Notes: generated by a model from the letters alone, not told the origin. Shown: positions 25,436 through 34,733, counted from the stretch's first letter. The stretch is 64,000 nucleotides of DNA from PVC group bacterium (GCA_024231215.1 JAAEQR010000072.1:577210-641209); one strand, 5' to 3'. Program-made: numbers and translations.

Positions 25436-27128
25436 AATTATTAAACTAGTTACAGCATGGGTGCAAGAGCAAAATATAGACTCATCGCAATTGCATATTT
25501 ACCTGGAAGATCAGAAGGAAAAAAAGTTTGGTGACTGGTCTCTTAATATAGCGATGAAACTGGCTAAGGAGTGTCGAAAAGCTCCGGTACAGATAGCGGA
25601 ACAGATAAAGGCATATCTGAACGAAAAATTTATTGATTTAAATATTAGCGATAGCATTAAAAATATCGAAATTAAGCCGCCAGGATTTATTAATATATTT
25701 TTATCGGATCTTGCCTTTTACGATATACTGCGTAATGTAGGAATTCAAAAAGATGATTTTGGACGTAATGACGAGGGAAAAGGAGGAAAAGTGCTTATAG
25801 AGTTTGTTAGCGCGAATCCCACTGGTCCTTTAAGTATTGCGCATGCCAGACAAGCTGCTGTAGGCGACAGTCTTGCCAATATTATGGAATTTTCCGGATT
25901 TGATGTGAATAGAGAATATTATCTTAATGATGAAGGTAATCAGATCAATAATCTGGGCTTGAGTCTGGAAGCTCGCTATCGAGAAGATTCCGGAGCTAAA
26001 GGGGTGGAATTTCCTAAAGACGGATATAAAGGACATTATTTACAAGAGCAGGCTAAAGAAATTATTGGCAAGCTGAAAAATAAAGAGATTGATTCAGAAA
26101 TATTACAATTACCATTTTTTCGCGATTATGCGGTGGAGAAAATATTAATCGAAATAAAAGATCATTTGCATAAGTTTGGTGTGGATTTTGATGAATGGTT
26201 TAGCCAGAAAGAGCTGTCTAAATCCGGAGAAATAGAAAAGACTCTTGATGAGTTAAAAGACAAAAAGTTTATTTATGAAAAGGATGGGGCGGTTTGGTTT
26301 AAATCATCTGAATTCGACGATGATAAAGACCGGGTGCTGATCAAGAGTGATGGTGAATTTACGTATTTGACTCCGGATATTGCTTATCACAAATTAAAAT
26401 TTGAACGCGGGTATAATAAATTGATTAATATTTGGGGGCCGGACCACCATGGGTATATTAATCGCCTTAAAGCTTCGGTGAGTGCGCTGGGTTATGAAAG
26501 TAAAAATGTTTCGATTGTTATTATCCAGCTGGCTACTTTATTCCGGGATGGTAAACCGGTAGTTATGTCTACCCGGGCGGGAGAGTATATAACTTTGAAG
26601 GAATTATTGGATGAAGTAGGCAAAGATGCCGCACGTTTCTTTTTTCTTATGCGTAAATGCGATTCCCAGCTTGAATTTGATCTGGAGTTAGCTAAGAAAA
26701 AAACTCTAGATAACCCGGTATATTATATTCAATATGCGCATGCTCGGATATCTGGTGTTTTAAGTCAAAAGGATGAACGATTAAAAACAACAGACGGAGA
26801 ATATATTGATCTTTCAATGTTTGCAGACTTTACAGATAAACAAGTAAATATAGAGCTTTTAAAGGAAGAGGAAGAAATAGACCTAATTCGTCTGATTAAT
26901 CACTTTTCCGCAGTTTTGGTCGATTGCACGGTTACGCTAGATCCACAGGGGCTAACGACGTATTTACGAGAGCTGGCAGGTCAGTTTCACACATTTTATA
27001 GTAAGCATCGTGTAATATCAGAAGATAAAGAGCTTTCTCTTGCCAGAGTGGTTCTTATTTGTTGCGCGCGTCAGGTTATTCGAAACGGATTAAATCTTTT
27101 AGGTGTGCAAGCGCCGGAAAAGATGTGA
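25413..27128 (+). CDS. argS: Arginyl-tRNA synthetase
   Basis: Class I synthetase charging tRNA-Arg. The N-terminal additional domain is followed by FVSANPTGPLSIAHARQAA (HIGH-like, here IAHAR) near residue 130, the KMSKS-equivalent VVMSTRAGEYI near 385 and the DALR anticodon-binding domain at the end. About 571 residues. The GTG at 25413 lies 9 nt after a GGAG and is preferred over the TTG that opens the frame; it overlaps the HD-GYP gene. Confidence 0.95.
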   Translation: MSQDLKSKIIKLVTAWVQEQNIDSSQLHIYLEDQKEKKFGDWSLNIAMKLAKECRKAPVQIAEQIKAYLNEKFIDLNISDSIKNIEIKPPGFINIFLSDLAFYDILRNVGIQKDDFGRNDEGKGGKVLIEFVSANPTGPLSIAHARQAAVGDSLANIMEFSGFDVNREYYLNDEGNQINNLGLSLEARYREDSGAKGVEFPKDGYKGHYLQEQAKEIIGKLKNKEIDSEILQLPFFRDYAVEKILIEIKDHLHKFGVDFDEWFSQKELSKSGEIEKTLDELKDKKFIYEKDGAVWFKSSEFDDDKDRVLIKSDGEFTYLTPDIAYHKLKFERGYNKLINIWGPDHHGYINRLKASVSALGYESKNVSIVIIQLATLFRDGKPVVMSTRAGEYITLKELLDEVGKDAARFFFLMRKCDSQLEFDLELAKKKTLDNPVYYIQYAHARISGVLSQKDERLKTTDGEYIDLSMFADFTDKQVNIELLKEEEEIDLIRLINHFSAVLVDCTVTLDPQGLTTYLRELAGQFHTFYSKHRVISEDKELSLARVVLICCARQVIRNGLNLLGVQAPEKM

Positions 27129-27142
27129 TTCCAGGGAAGAAA

Positions 27143-28516
27143 ATGGATAAAATATACGATATAGCGATATTAGGTTCAGGTCCAGGCGGATATGTATCTG
27201 CGATTAGGGCAGCTCAGCTGGGATTGTCTGTTTGTTTGATTGAAAAACATAAACTGGGCGGAGTTTGTTTGAATGCCGGATGTATTCCAACCAAAACATT
27301 GCTTAAAAGCGCACATCTATATCAATCTTTACAGTCTATTGAAGATTTAGGGGTAAATTTGGAAAATCTTTCTTTTGATCTTTCAGTTTGCCAGAAAAGA
27401 AAAACTTCGGTAGTCGAACAACTGAAGAAGGGGATTGAATTTATTTTAAAAAAACGCGGTGTAGATATTGTTTACGGTGCAGGTAGAATTATCAGTAAAG
27501 ATGAGATTAAAGCAGGCGATCAAAACATCAAGTTTAAAAACTGTATTATTGCGACCGGGTCAAGGCCTGCTCAGCTTCCAGCGATAAGCTTTAATCCCAG
27601 CGGCGGGATTGTTTCTAGTGATGAATTGCTGGAAGTAGAATCAGTTCCAAAAAGTTTATTGGTTATTGGTGGTGGAGTTATTGGTTGTGAATTTGCAGAT
27701 ATCTTTAATAGTATTGGTTCTGAAATCACAATTGTTGAGTTGGCCGGACAGTTGTTACCGAATGAAGATGCAGAAGTCTCCCGGGCGTTGACAATAAGCT
27801 TTAAGAAAAGAGGGATTAAGATTCTTACATCAACCAGCATTCAAGAATTGAGCCAGACAGAGGGAGACTTGGAGGCAATCACAGATATTGGTCAAAAAAT
27901 ATCTGTAGAAAAAGTATTGCTTTCTGTGGGTAGAACCGCAAACACGCAGGACAGTGGAATAGAAGAAATAGGTATTAATATAGAGAATGGGCGTATTATC
28001 GTAAATGAATATATGCAGACAAATATTGACAATTTTTATGCTATCGGTGATGTTGTCGGGAAGATGTGGTTGGCGCATGTAGCAAGTGCAGAGGGAAAAA
28101 AAGTGGTAGAAAATATCGCCGGAGAGCAGGCAAAGATAGATTATACGATTATTCCCAGATGTATCTACACATATCCCCAAATAGCAAGTGTTGGTATGAC
28201 TGAAAAACAAGCTCGGGAAAAAGGTAATGAGATAAAAGTCGGTAAGTTTCCTTTTTCCGCTTGCGGCAAAGCTATGGTTGAGAAGTCAGGACCGGGATTT
28301 ATAAAGTTACTTATTGATGCAGATAATAATAAAATTATTGGCGCTTCTCTCTTCGGAGATACTGTTACGGAAATTATTTCCCAGGTTTGTATTGCTATGC
28401 AGTCTGGACTTACGGCTGATGAGCTGGCAAATATAGTTTTTGCCCATCCGACCCTTTCAGAGACAATTATGGAAGCGGCCGAAGCAGTCCAAGGCAGAGC
28501 AATACACGTAATATAA
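27143..28516 (+). CDS. lpdA: Dihydrolipoyl dehydrogenase (E3)
   Basis: Flavoenzyme that reoxidises dihydrolipoyl groups with NAD+. FAD-binding GSGPGGYVSAIRAAQ at the N-terminus, redox disulphide GGVCLNAGCIPTKTL near residue 40, NAD-binding VIGGGVIGCEFA, and the active-site HPTLSETIMEA at the end. About 457 residues. The ATG at 27143 is chosen; the frame runs back into argS. lipB and a free lipoyl domain follow, but no E1 or E2 genes. Confidence 0.95.
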   Translation: MDKIYDIAILGSGPGGYVSAIRAAQLGLSVCLIEKHKLGGVCLNAGCIPTKTLLKSAHLYQSLQSIEDLGVNLENLSFDLSVCQKRKTSVVEQLKKGIEFILKKRGVDIVYGAGRIISKDEIKAGDQNIKFKNCIIATGSRPAQLPAISFNPSGGIVSSDELLEVESVPKSLLVIGGGVIGCEFADIFNSIGSEITIVELAGQLLPNEDAEVSRALTISFKKRGIKILTSTSIQELSQTEGDLEAITDIGQKISVEKVLLSVGRTANTQDSGIEEIGINIENGRIIVNEYMQTNIDNFYAIGDVVGKMWLAHVASAEGKKVVENIAGEQAKIDYTIIPRCIYTYPQIASVGMTEKQAREKGNEIKVGKFPFSACGKAMVEKSGPGFIKLLIDADNNKIIGASLFGDTVTEIISQVCIAMQSGLTADELANIVFAHPTLSETIMEAAEAVQGRAIHVI

Positions 28517-28518
28517 AA

Positions 28519-28539
28519 TCAAAGGTCAAAAGTGAATAT
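28519..28539 (+). repeat. Short heptanucleotide repeat before lipB
   Basis: Three 7-bp steps, TCAAAGG, TCAAAAG, TGAATAT, fill most of the gap between lpdA and the lipB GTG. The last unit resembles the TGAATAG-type heptamers at 30002-30036. Confidence 0.4.
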
Positions 28540-29205
28540 GTGGATTGCGAAATTATTGATTTAGGGTGTATGGATTATGGTGAAGCCCTTGATCTTCAAA
28601 AAAAACTTCATAAGCAGAGGCAACTGGATCAGCGTCCGGATACTTTGTTGCTATTAGAACATCCTGCTGTGATTACTTACGGTCGTGTAGCTGATGAAGA
28701 AAAGAATATTCGAGTAGACACTGAATATTTAGCCCAGAAAAATATTCAAACAGTTGAAACTGACCGGGGCGGGGATGTGACTATTCATATGCCGGGACAA
28801 CTTATTGCTTATCCAATCTTTGATTTGAAACAATACGGAAGAGATATCCATAAATTTGTTCGTGCTTTAGAAGCTGTTATGTTACAGTTTTTAGTTGGAT
28901 ATGGACTCGTTAGTGGACGGCGTGTTAAAAATTCTCCCGGGGTTTGGCTGGGAGATAAAAAGATAGGCTTTGTCGGTATTGGAATAAGTAAATGGATTAG
29001 TTTCCATGGGATAAGTATTAATATTAATTGCGATCTATCTTTTTTTGCTATGATCTGTTCTTGCGGGATAGAAAACTTGCAAATTACAAGTTTGGAACAG
29101 ATGTTGGGTAAGGAAATGTCGATGCTGGCGGCTAAAGATTATTTAAGCGAAGCTTTTAAAAACATATTTAATCTGCAATACAGACTTGAAAAAAAGACTA
29201 TATAA
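28540..29205 (+). CDS. lipB: Lipoyl(octanoyl) transferase LipB
   Basis: Moves octanoyl from acyl carrier protein to lipoyl domains. TDRGGDVTIHMPGQLIAYP holds the substrate-site residues, KKIGFVGIG the catalytic Lys, and ICSCGIENLQITSLEQ the catalytic Cys; the residue two before that Cys, usually Pro, is Ser. 221 residues starting at GTG, with an ATG two bases earlier in another frame. lipA is not in the window. Confidence 0.93.
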   Translation: MDCEIIDLGCMDYGEALDLQKKLHKQRQLDQRPDTLLLLEHPAVITYGRVADEEKNIRVDTEYLAQKNIQTVETDRGGDVTIHMPGQLIAYPIFDLKQYGRDIHKFVRALEAVMLQFLVGYGLVSGRRVKNSPGVWLGDKKIGFVGIGISKWISFHGISININCDLSFFAMICSCGIENLQITSLEQMLGKEMSMLAAKDYLSEAFKNIFNLQYRLEKKTI

Positions 29206-29277
29206 TGTTAGGATTAATAAATAAACATAATATCTTTAAAATATGCAAAACAAGTTTTATCCTGAAAGGGGAGAGTT

Positions 29278-29517
29278 ATGAAAGAAATAGTTTTACCTGA
29301 GATTGGCGATGATGTAGAACATGCAACTATATCTTTTTGGCATGTGGAAGAAGGAGAGCGTGTAGATGAAGGTATGGATCTCGTGGAAATTAATACGGAA
29401 AAAAGTGCGTTTAATGTTCCTTCACCATGTTCTGGGGTGATCACTGAAGTTCGGGCGACAGAAGGTGAAACCGTACAGGTTGGTAATATCTTGGCAATGA
29501 TACAAGAGGAGGAATAA
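29278..29517 (+). CDS. Free-standing lipoyl (or biotinyl) carrier domain
   Basis: 79 residues forming one complete biotinyl/lipoyl-attachment domain: EIVLPEIGDDVEHATISFWH, then EINTEKSAFNVPSPCSGVI with the modified Lys in TEKS. The E-T/N-x-K-A/S context favours lipoylation over biotinylation (which prefers M-K-M). In E2 proteins this domain is fused to a catalytic core, absent here. Neighbours lpdA and lipB supply oxidation and lipoylation. A good GGGGAGAG site precedes the ATG. The stop sits just before the Lrp gene. Confidence 0.85.
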   Translation: MKEIVLPEIGDDVEHATISFWHVEEGERVDEGMDLVEINTEKSAFNVPSPCSGVITEVRATEGETVQVGNILAMIQEEE

Positions 29518-29518
29518 A

Positions 29519-30004
29519 ATGGACGAAATCTTGGAAATATTAGAAAAAGATGCGCGTGTAAGTGCAGAAGAGATTGCCAAGTTTACAAAAATAGATACTA
29601 AAACGGTCAAAAGAAAAATTAAAAAGTATGAAAAAGACGGAGTAATCGTTGGCTATAAGACTGTTCTTAATAAAGAATTAGTAAGGGAACAACATCAGGA
29701 AGTTAGGGCTTTAATTGAGGTTACTGTTATGCCGCAGAAAAACCTGGGATTTGATCATATTGCTGAACGGATATATCAGTTCCCGGAAGTATCAAGTTGT
29801 TCTCTGGTATCGGGGACTTATGATCTTTTGTTGGTTGTTGAAGGTAAAGATATGCATACGATTTCTAACTTCATCGCAGAAAAATTATCTCCTATGGAAA
29901 ATGTGAAAGGCACGGTTACACATTTTCTTTTAAAAAAATATAAAGAAGACGGAGTAATTCTTAGACATCGTGAGGATAATAAACGGATAGCAATATCATA
30001 CTAG
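29519..30004 (+). CDS. Lrp/AsnC family regulator
   Basis: 161 residues: a winged helix-turn-helix (residues 3-50, DEILEILEKDARVSAEEIAKF, slightly divergent) and a RAM effector domain (about 65-145, EVRALIEVTV and GTYDLLLVVEG). Lrp proteins sense amino acids. It begins one base after the lipoyl-domain stop, with AGGAGG inside the end of that gene, and lies ahead of an aminotransferase, which is a natural target or partner. Confidence 0.9.
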   Translation: MDEILEILEKDARVSAEEIAKFTKIDTKTVKRKIKKYEKDGVIVGYKTVLNKELVREQHQEVRALIEVTVMPQKNLGFDHIAERIYQFPEVSSCSLVSGTYDLLLVVEGKDMHTISNFIAEKLSPMENVKGTVTHFLLKKYKEDGVILRHREDNKRIAISY

Positions 30005-30036
30005 TGAATAGTTATTGGTGAATGGTGAATAGTCAG
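30002..30036 (+). repeat. Heptanucleotide tandem repeat before the aminotransferase gene
   Basis: Five consecutive 7-bp units: TAGTGAA, TAGTTAT, TGGTGAA, TGGTGAA, TAGTCAG. Related in unit and period to the arrays at 5576-5605 (opposite strand) and 28519-28539. Confidence 0.65.
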
Positions 30037-30047
30037 AAAGAAGATAT

Positions 30048-31211
30048 ATGAAAAGAAAAAATGTAGTAGCAAAAAAAGTTTCAGATTTAGCTCCTTCGGG
30101 TATTCGGGCGTTTTTTGATCTTGTTTTAGAGATGAAAGAAGTGATCAGCCTGGGGGTTGGAGAGCCTGATTTTGTAACGCCTTGGAATATTAGGGAAACA
30201 GGTATTTTTTGTCTGGAGCAAGGATATACCTCATATACTTCGAATAAGGGGCTTTATAAATTAAGATTGTACTTGCGACGATTTTTAAAACAACGTTATG
30301 GACTTGATTATTGTCCTGATGAACAAATATTGATTACTGTAGGAGTTAGCGAAGCATTAGATTTGGCGGTACGTGCGATTCTTAATCCTGGAGAACACAT
30401 TATTGTGCCGGAACCGTGTTATGTTTCGTATGGTCCGGTGGTTGAATTGGCAGGAGGTGTACCCGTTTATTTATCCAGTACGGAAAAAACAGGGTTTAAG
30501 ATTACTGCGAATCAACTCGAACGTGCATGTACGAAAAAGACAAAAGGGATAATCTTGAATTATCCGTCTAATCCTACGGGAGCTTCTTATACTCGTAAAG
30601 AACTTGAAGCGATTAACAGAGTTTGCCGGAAATATGACCTGGTGGTTATTACCGATGAAGTATATGCTGACTTAGCTTATGATCATGAACATACTGCGTT
30701 TCCTGCCTTGAAAGAGGCAAAATCGCGCACTATATATTTGAACGGGTTTTCTAAGACATATGCAATGACCGGATGGCGTTTAGGATATGCCTGCGGGCCG
30801 AGTGAATTAATTGCGGCAATGACAAAGATTCATCAGTATACAATGCTTTGTGCTCCGATTATGAGTCAAATGGCTGCCTGTGAAGCATTGCAGACAGGTA
30901 AACGCAGTGTGGAGGAAATGAAAAAAGAATATCACAGAAGAAGGGATTTTATGTTTGAGAGCCTAAATGATTTAGGGATGTCTTGCATAAAACCTGCAGG
31001 TGCGTTTTATATCTTTCCGTCTGTAAAGAAATTTGGGTTAAGCTCTTTGGAATTTGCTAATCGATTATTGAGAGAAGAAAAAGTAGCGTTAATTCCTGGA
31101 GTTGCGTTTGGTAAATCATATGAGGGGTATGTGCGTATATCTTATGCTACTAACTATATGCAGCTTAAAGAGGCGGTTGTGCGGATAAAACGTTTTTTAA
31201 ATACGCTTTAA
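30048..31211 (+). CDS. PLP-dependent class I/II aminotransferase
   Basis: 387 residues of fold-type I. The PLP-Lys is in NGFSKTYAMTGWRLGY near residue 235; NYPSNPTGA and ITDEVYADLAYD provide cofactor contacts, and VRISYAT near the end holds the substrate carboxylate Arg. It resembles aspartate- or alanine-type aminotransferases of the archaeal/thermophile class; the substrate cannot be set from sequence. The adjacent Lrp regulator supports an amino-acid role. Confidence 0.9.
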   Translation: MKRKNVVAKKVSDLAPSGIRAFFDLVLEMKEVISLGVGEPDFVTPWNIRETGIFCLEQGYTSYTSNKGLYKLRLYLRRFLKQRYGLDYCPDEQILITVGVSEALDLAVRAILNPGEHIIVPEPCYVSYGPVVELAGGVPVYLSSTEKTGFKITANQLERACTKKTKGIILNYPSNPTGASYTRKELEAINRVCRKYDLVVITDEVYADLAYDHEHTAFPALKEAKSRTIYLNGFSKTYAMTGWRLGYACGPSELIAAMTKIHQYTMLCAPIMSQMAACEALQTGKRSVEEMKKEYHRRRDFMFESLNDLGMSCIKPAGAFYIFPSVKKFGLSSLEFANRLLREEKVALIPGVAFGKSYEGYVRISYATNYMQLKEAVVRIKRFLNTL

Positions 31212-31238
31212 GAAATAATAAAGGGAGATACTTTGTGT

Positions 31239-31730
31239 ATGTTTAAAAAGAAAGTCTATTTATTATTATTATGTATATTTTTGTTCTCAACCATGTTTTG
31301 TTATGCGAAGGACTATTCTTTTCTAGATGAAAAAGAAAAGCCGATATTAACTTTGTGGGCAAAGGCCGATAAAATGGTCTATTGTTTAAATGAAGATACA
31401 GTTAATATCAATGTATACCTGAAAAATAATAGCGATGAAACATTGGAGTTGGTTGAGCCGGCAATAGATAAGCGTTCTTTTGTTATTCAAATAGAACAGC
31501 CGGATGAGGAAAAACAGAATCTTTTAGAGATCTATGGGTTGGACTTGAAAACTATTCGACTGTTTCCAGGGAAAAGAATAAAATTTCCGATTAACTTTTC
31601 TCCGGAAACGCTAGGGGAACATAAGGTGCATGTGTTGTATAACGGATTTAACGATAAGACGATATCTGTTGCGCCTGTTTCTGTTTTTGTTGTTCGGCAG
31701 AATGCTACTGATGAAGAGGTGGAGGAATAA
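31239..31730 (+). CDS. Secreted protein, unknown
   Basis: About 163 residues with a clear signal peptide (hydrophobic residues 5-20, cleavage near CYA-KD). The mature part is a likely immunoglobulin-like beta domain: YCLNEDTVNINVYLKN, FPGKRIKFPINFSP and GEHKVHVLY resemble domains that deal with intermediate-strength agonist or cell-surface proteins. No family name is certain. GGGAG lies about 12 nt before the ATG; a TTG two codons upstream is an alternative. Convergent with the helicase gene downstream, with only a few bases between the stops. Confidence 0.6.
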   Translation: MFKKKVYLLLLCIFLFSTMFCYAKDYSFLDEKEKPILTLWAKADKMVYCLNEDTVNINVYLKNNSDETLELVEPAIDKRSFVIQIEQPDEEKQNLLEIYGLDLKTIRLFPGKRIKFPINFSPETLGEHKVHVLYNGFNDKTISVAPVSVFVVRQNATDEEVEE

Positions 31731-31734
31731 AAGC

Positions 31735-33681
31735 CTATTCAATACCTTCCCGTAATTGTTTTTCGGCGTCTACTTCATCCCGGTTGAGCATAATAATTGA
31801 TTCTTGAATGCTTTGTTTGAATTCCGGCGATATGAATGAAATCCCGCGTAATTGTCTTAATATTTGAATTACCATTCTGAAATAGCGTACTATTTCTCCT
31901 TCGTCAGCGTTGACAGCTTCTTTTAAGGCAGCGAATTCTTCACCACAAGACCATTTTTCGATTGCGCGAGCAAGATTAAAATAGGGTTTTTTGCTTATGG
32001 GACGGATTTTCTGTTTTTTCTCAGCTTTTAATATCGAATCAATAACAGGTGTTATGATATTATGAGTTTTGAGAACAGCAGAGGATAATTTTGTATGTAA
32101 TTGGTTTTTTCTCGGTTCAAAAACTAGTGCTGCAAGTACAATGTTTAGATCAATACTCGATAGCCCTTCTAAAATATTTGAGCTGAATAATTCAGTGATC
32201 GGTAATTCATATCCGTATAATTGTGAGGCAAACTCTCCCTTATAACTTAGTGTGTTATTCTTAATGTAACCGAGATTTTTAAGCAGGATTACTTTAGATT
32301 GCATGAGATCTAGTGCATTACGTCGGGCTTTTTTTGATGATTGAAAGTAATGTAACGTGAGTGGGTAAACATTATATAATTTTTCGTTCCATTTACGATA
32401 TAGGTGAAGAATAGTAGCATAAGATATATTAAATTGGCTTAAGATTGGTTCCGGCTGTCCGAAAATGATTTTTTTTATTTGTTTTGTATCCATGCGTTTG
32501 GGGTTTATTCTCGAGTAAACAAAGCCTTCTTTATCGATGCCTCTGCGTCCGGCTCGTCCGGCCATTTGATAATAATCTCGACAGCGTAAGTTTGCATGAT
32601 AATACCCGTAGAACTTTCGTAGTTCATCAAAAACAACGGTTTTTGCCGGCATATTTATGCCGAGGGCAAATGTTTCGGTGGTAAAAATAAGTTTTATAAG
32701 ACGGCTGGTAAAGAGCTGCTCAATGACTTCTTTTAAACTGGGGAGAAGCCCGGCATGATGATAAGCGATACCTTTTTTTATTAGCGGTGTTAGTTTTTGA
32801 GCTGAAGGTTCGTTTTCTAGGCCAAATTTTTTTATAAGATTTTCAAATAAAGAACTGAGTTTATCTTGTTCATCCCTGGTGAGGAAATTAAAGCGTGTCA
32901 CTTTATGAGCTAGTCCTTCGCAGCGTTTGCGGCTAAAGGCAAAATAGATTGCTGGTAATTGATTCTGATTTTGCATGTGTGTTAGCATTGATGACAATTT
33001 ATTTGGAGTTGATTTTATCGAGTATTTATGTTTGTAATGTTTTTTGCGGGAGCTGCGTTTTTGTCCGAAATAATTGTGAATGTTTTTTTCCAGTTGCTTG
33101 GTATTAGAAAATATTCTGTTCTCACATTGAAACCAATGGGTGAGAGGGACAGGCCGTTTTTTTTCGCTGACAATTTCAATTGGATGATCATGGATTTTTT
33201 TTATCCAGTTAGCGACTTCTGTGGCATTTGGAATTGTTGCACTCAGAGCTAATATGCGGATATGTGGAGGGCAGAACATTATCGATTCTTCCCAGACCGT
33301 GCCTCTTTCTGTATCATCCAGATAATGAACCTCATCGAATATTACCCAGGAGATGTTACTAAACCGCTTGGGATCTTCTAAAAGCGTATTGCGGAAAATC
33401 TCTGTGGTCATGATTAGAACTGGTGCATGTGCATTCAAGCTGACATCACCGGTCAAAATACCGATATGATCCCCATAGACTTTAGAGAAATCTCGGAATT
33501 TCTGGTTAGAAAGCGCTTTTATCGGGGCAGTATATATAACACCTTTATTTTCATCGATGCATTTTTCGATTACATGTTCGGCAATTGCTGTTTTTCCCGC
33601 TCCGGTTGGTGCGCAGACAATAACCGAACTTCCTTTTTCTGTATATTGTATGGCTTTTTCCTGAAAAGCATCATAAATCAT
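31735..33681 (-). CDS. Ski2-like superfamily 2 RNA/DNA helicase
   Basis: 648 residues. Motif I APTGAGKTAIAEH near residue 25, Ia APIKALSNQKF, II DEVHYLDDTERG, III LALSATIPNATEVANW, V FALGINMPAKTVVFD and VI QMAGRAGRRGID all intact. The insertion after domain 1 and the motif wording put it with Ski2/Mtr4/HelY-type helicases rather than Hel308. The C-terminal arch/DSHCT region looks shortened. Bacterial members occur in cyanobacteria and actinobacteria; the role here is unknown, likely RNA processing. Confidence 0.88.
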   Translation of the reverse strand: MIYDAFQEKAIQYTEKGSSVIVCAPTGAGKTAIAEHVIEKCIDENKGVIYTAPIKALSNQKFRDFSKVYGDHIGILTGDVSLNAHAPVLIMTTEIFRNTLLEDPKRFSNISWVIFDEVHYLDDTERGTVWEESIMFCPPHIRILALSATIPNATEVANWIKKIHDHPIEIVSEKKRPVPLTHWFQCENRIFSNTKQLEKNIHNYFGQKRSSRKKHYKHKYSIKSTPNKLSSMLTHMQNQNQLPAIYFAFSRKRCEGLAHKVTRFNFLTRDEQDKLSSLFENLIKKFGLENEPSAQKLTPLIKKGIAYHHAGLLPSLKEVIEQLFTSRLIKLIFTTETFALGINMPAKTVVFDELRKFYGYYHANLRCRDYYQMAGRAGRRGIDKEGFVYSRINPKRMDTKQIKKIIFGQPEPILSQFNISYATILHLYRKWNEKLYNVYPLTLHYFQSSKKARRNALDLMQSKVILLKNLGYIKNNTLSYKGEFASQLYGYELPITELFSSNILEGLSSIDLNIVLAALVFEPRKNQLHTKLSSAVLKTHNIITPVIDSILKAEKKQKIRPISKKPYFNLARAIEKWSCGEEFAALKEAVNADEGEIVRYFRMVIQILRQLRGISFISPEFKQSIQESIIMLNRDEVDAEKQLREGIE

Positions 33682-33737
33682 AATAAATGCAATTATAGAC
33701 TAAAAGGGGGGGATTTACAATCCAAATATTATATTTC

Positions 33738-33766
33738 TTTACAAAAAAAATGTAAAATGTTATTAT
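33738..33766 (+). promoter_or_regulatory. Promoter with dyad for the AEC carrier gene
   Basis: TTTACA (33738-33743), 17 bp, TATTAT (33761-33766), 10 bp ahead of the ATG, so the transcript would be nearly leaderless. TTTACA and TGTAAA (33751-33756) form an inverted repeat around seven A residues, an operator-like dyad over the -35 and spacer. It lies in the divergent gap with the helicase gene. Confidence 0.5.
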
Positions 33767-33776
33767 TTATATCGTT

Positions 33777-34733
33777 ATGGATTTTTCATCTATTTTCTTT
33801 AAACTGTTAGGAGTGATGACGGAAATATTTATTATTTCTGCGTGCGGGTTTATCTTTATAAGGCGTAATGTTTTGAACGGTGAAGTGTTGCGTGGGATGG
33901 GAAGTCTGACGATAAACTTGTTTTTTCCATGCCTTATATTTAGCCATTTTATTCGTAATTTTACTTTTGAGACGCTTGAACATTGGTGGATATATCCAAT
34001 TTTAGGCCTGCTTATTTCTGGATTAGGGGCTGGCATTAGTTTGATTTTTCTTTCTTTTCATAAAGAACGGCCTTCAAAAAACGAGTTTATAAGTCTCATT
34101 GCTTTTCAGAATTGCGGATATTTACCATTGATACTTGTTCGAGCAATCTTTCCTCAGGTGCTTGCTGATAATTTGCTGATCGCTATTTTCTTATTTATTC
34201 AAGGTTTTAATTTTGTTTTTTGGAGTTTTGGGGTCAGGTTTTTAAGTGAGAATAAAAATACTCCATTGAAAATAAAACATTTCATGAATGCTCCGATGAC
34301 TGCTTTGTTGATCAGCGTTGTGATAATCCTTGCCGGAATTCGAGAGATGATTCCGGAAGCTATCCTCAAATCTTCTGCTTTAGTCGGAGAATGCACTTTT
34401 CCTATGGCTTTATTAGTATTGGGCGGGATTTTGGCTGAGGGAGCAAGAGAGTACAAAAAAATGCCTTCATTTTATATAGAAGTTATAATCGGCAAGCTTA
34501 TTATTTTGCCGTTGGTAGTATTATTTCTAATTAGTAAATTAGAGTTGCCCAAGGTCATGGCTGCGCTTATCATCATCCAGGCTGTTATGCCTCCGGCTAT
34601 AAACTTAAGCGTGGTAGCGTATGATCAAAAAGCAGATTTTAAATCTGTAGGACAAGCTGTTTTGATTGCCCATATAGCGGCAATTATTACGATTCCTGTA
34701 ATTATGGGGGCATTTCTGTTTTTTTATAATTAA
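33777..34733 (+). CDS. Auxin efflux carrier (AEC) family permease
   Basis: 318 residues with about ten hydrophobic spans in two five-helix repeats. The unwound-helix regions carry SLTINLFFPCLIF near residue 43, AFQNCGYLPLIL near 110 and VMPPAINLSVVAYDQKAD near 277, the pattern of AEC proteins that export small organic acids or related compounds. Substrate unknown. Promoter and dyad directly upstream; a terminator follows about 90 bp downstream. Confidence 0.87.
   Translation: MDFSSIFFKLLGVMTEIFIISACGFIFIRRNVLNGEVLRGMGSLTINLFFPCLIFSHFIRNFTFETLEHWWIYPILGLLISGLGAGISLIFLSFHKERPSKNEFISLIAFQNCGYLPLILVRAIFPQVLADNLLIAIFLFIQGFNFVFWSFGVRFLSENKNTPLKIKHFMNAPMTALLISVVIILAGIREMIPEAILKSSALVGECTFPMALLVLGGILAEGAREYKKMPSFYIEVIIGKLIILPLVVLFLISKLELPKVMAALIIIQAVMPPAINLSVVAYDQKADFKSVGQAVLIAHIAAIITIPVIMGAFLFFYN

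Noticed and set aside
30002-30036. CRISPR-like repeats
   Set aside because: Unit is 7 bp in direct tandem without spacers; no cas genes in the window.
33427-33810. 127-codon plus-strand frame overlapping the helicase start
   Set aside because: It opposes the helicase P-loop region and is Phe/Cys-rich without motifs or ribosome site.
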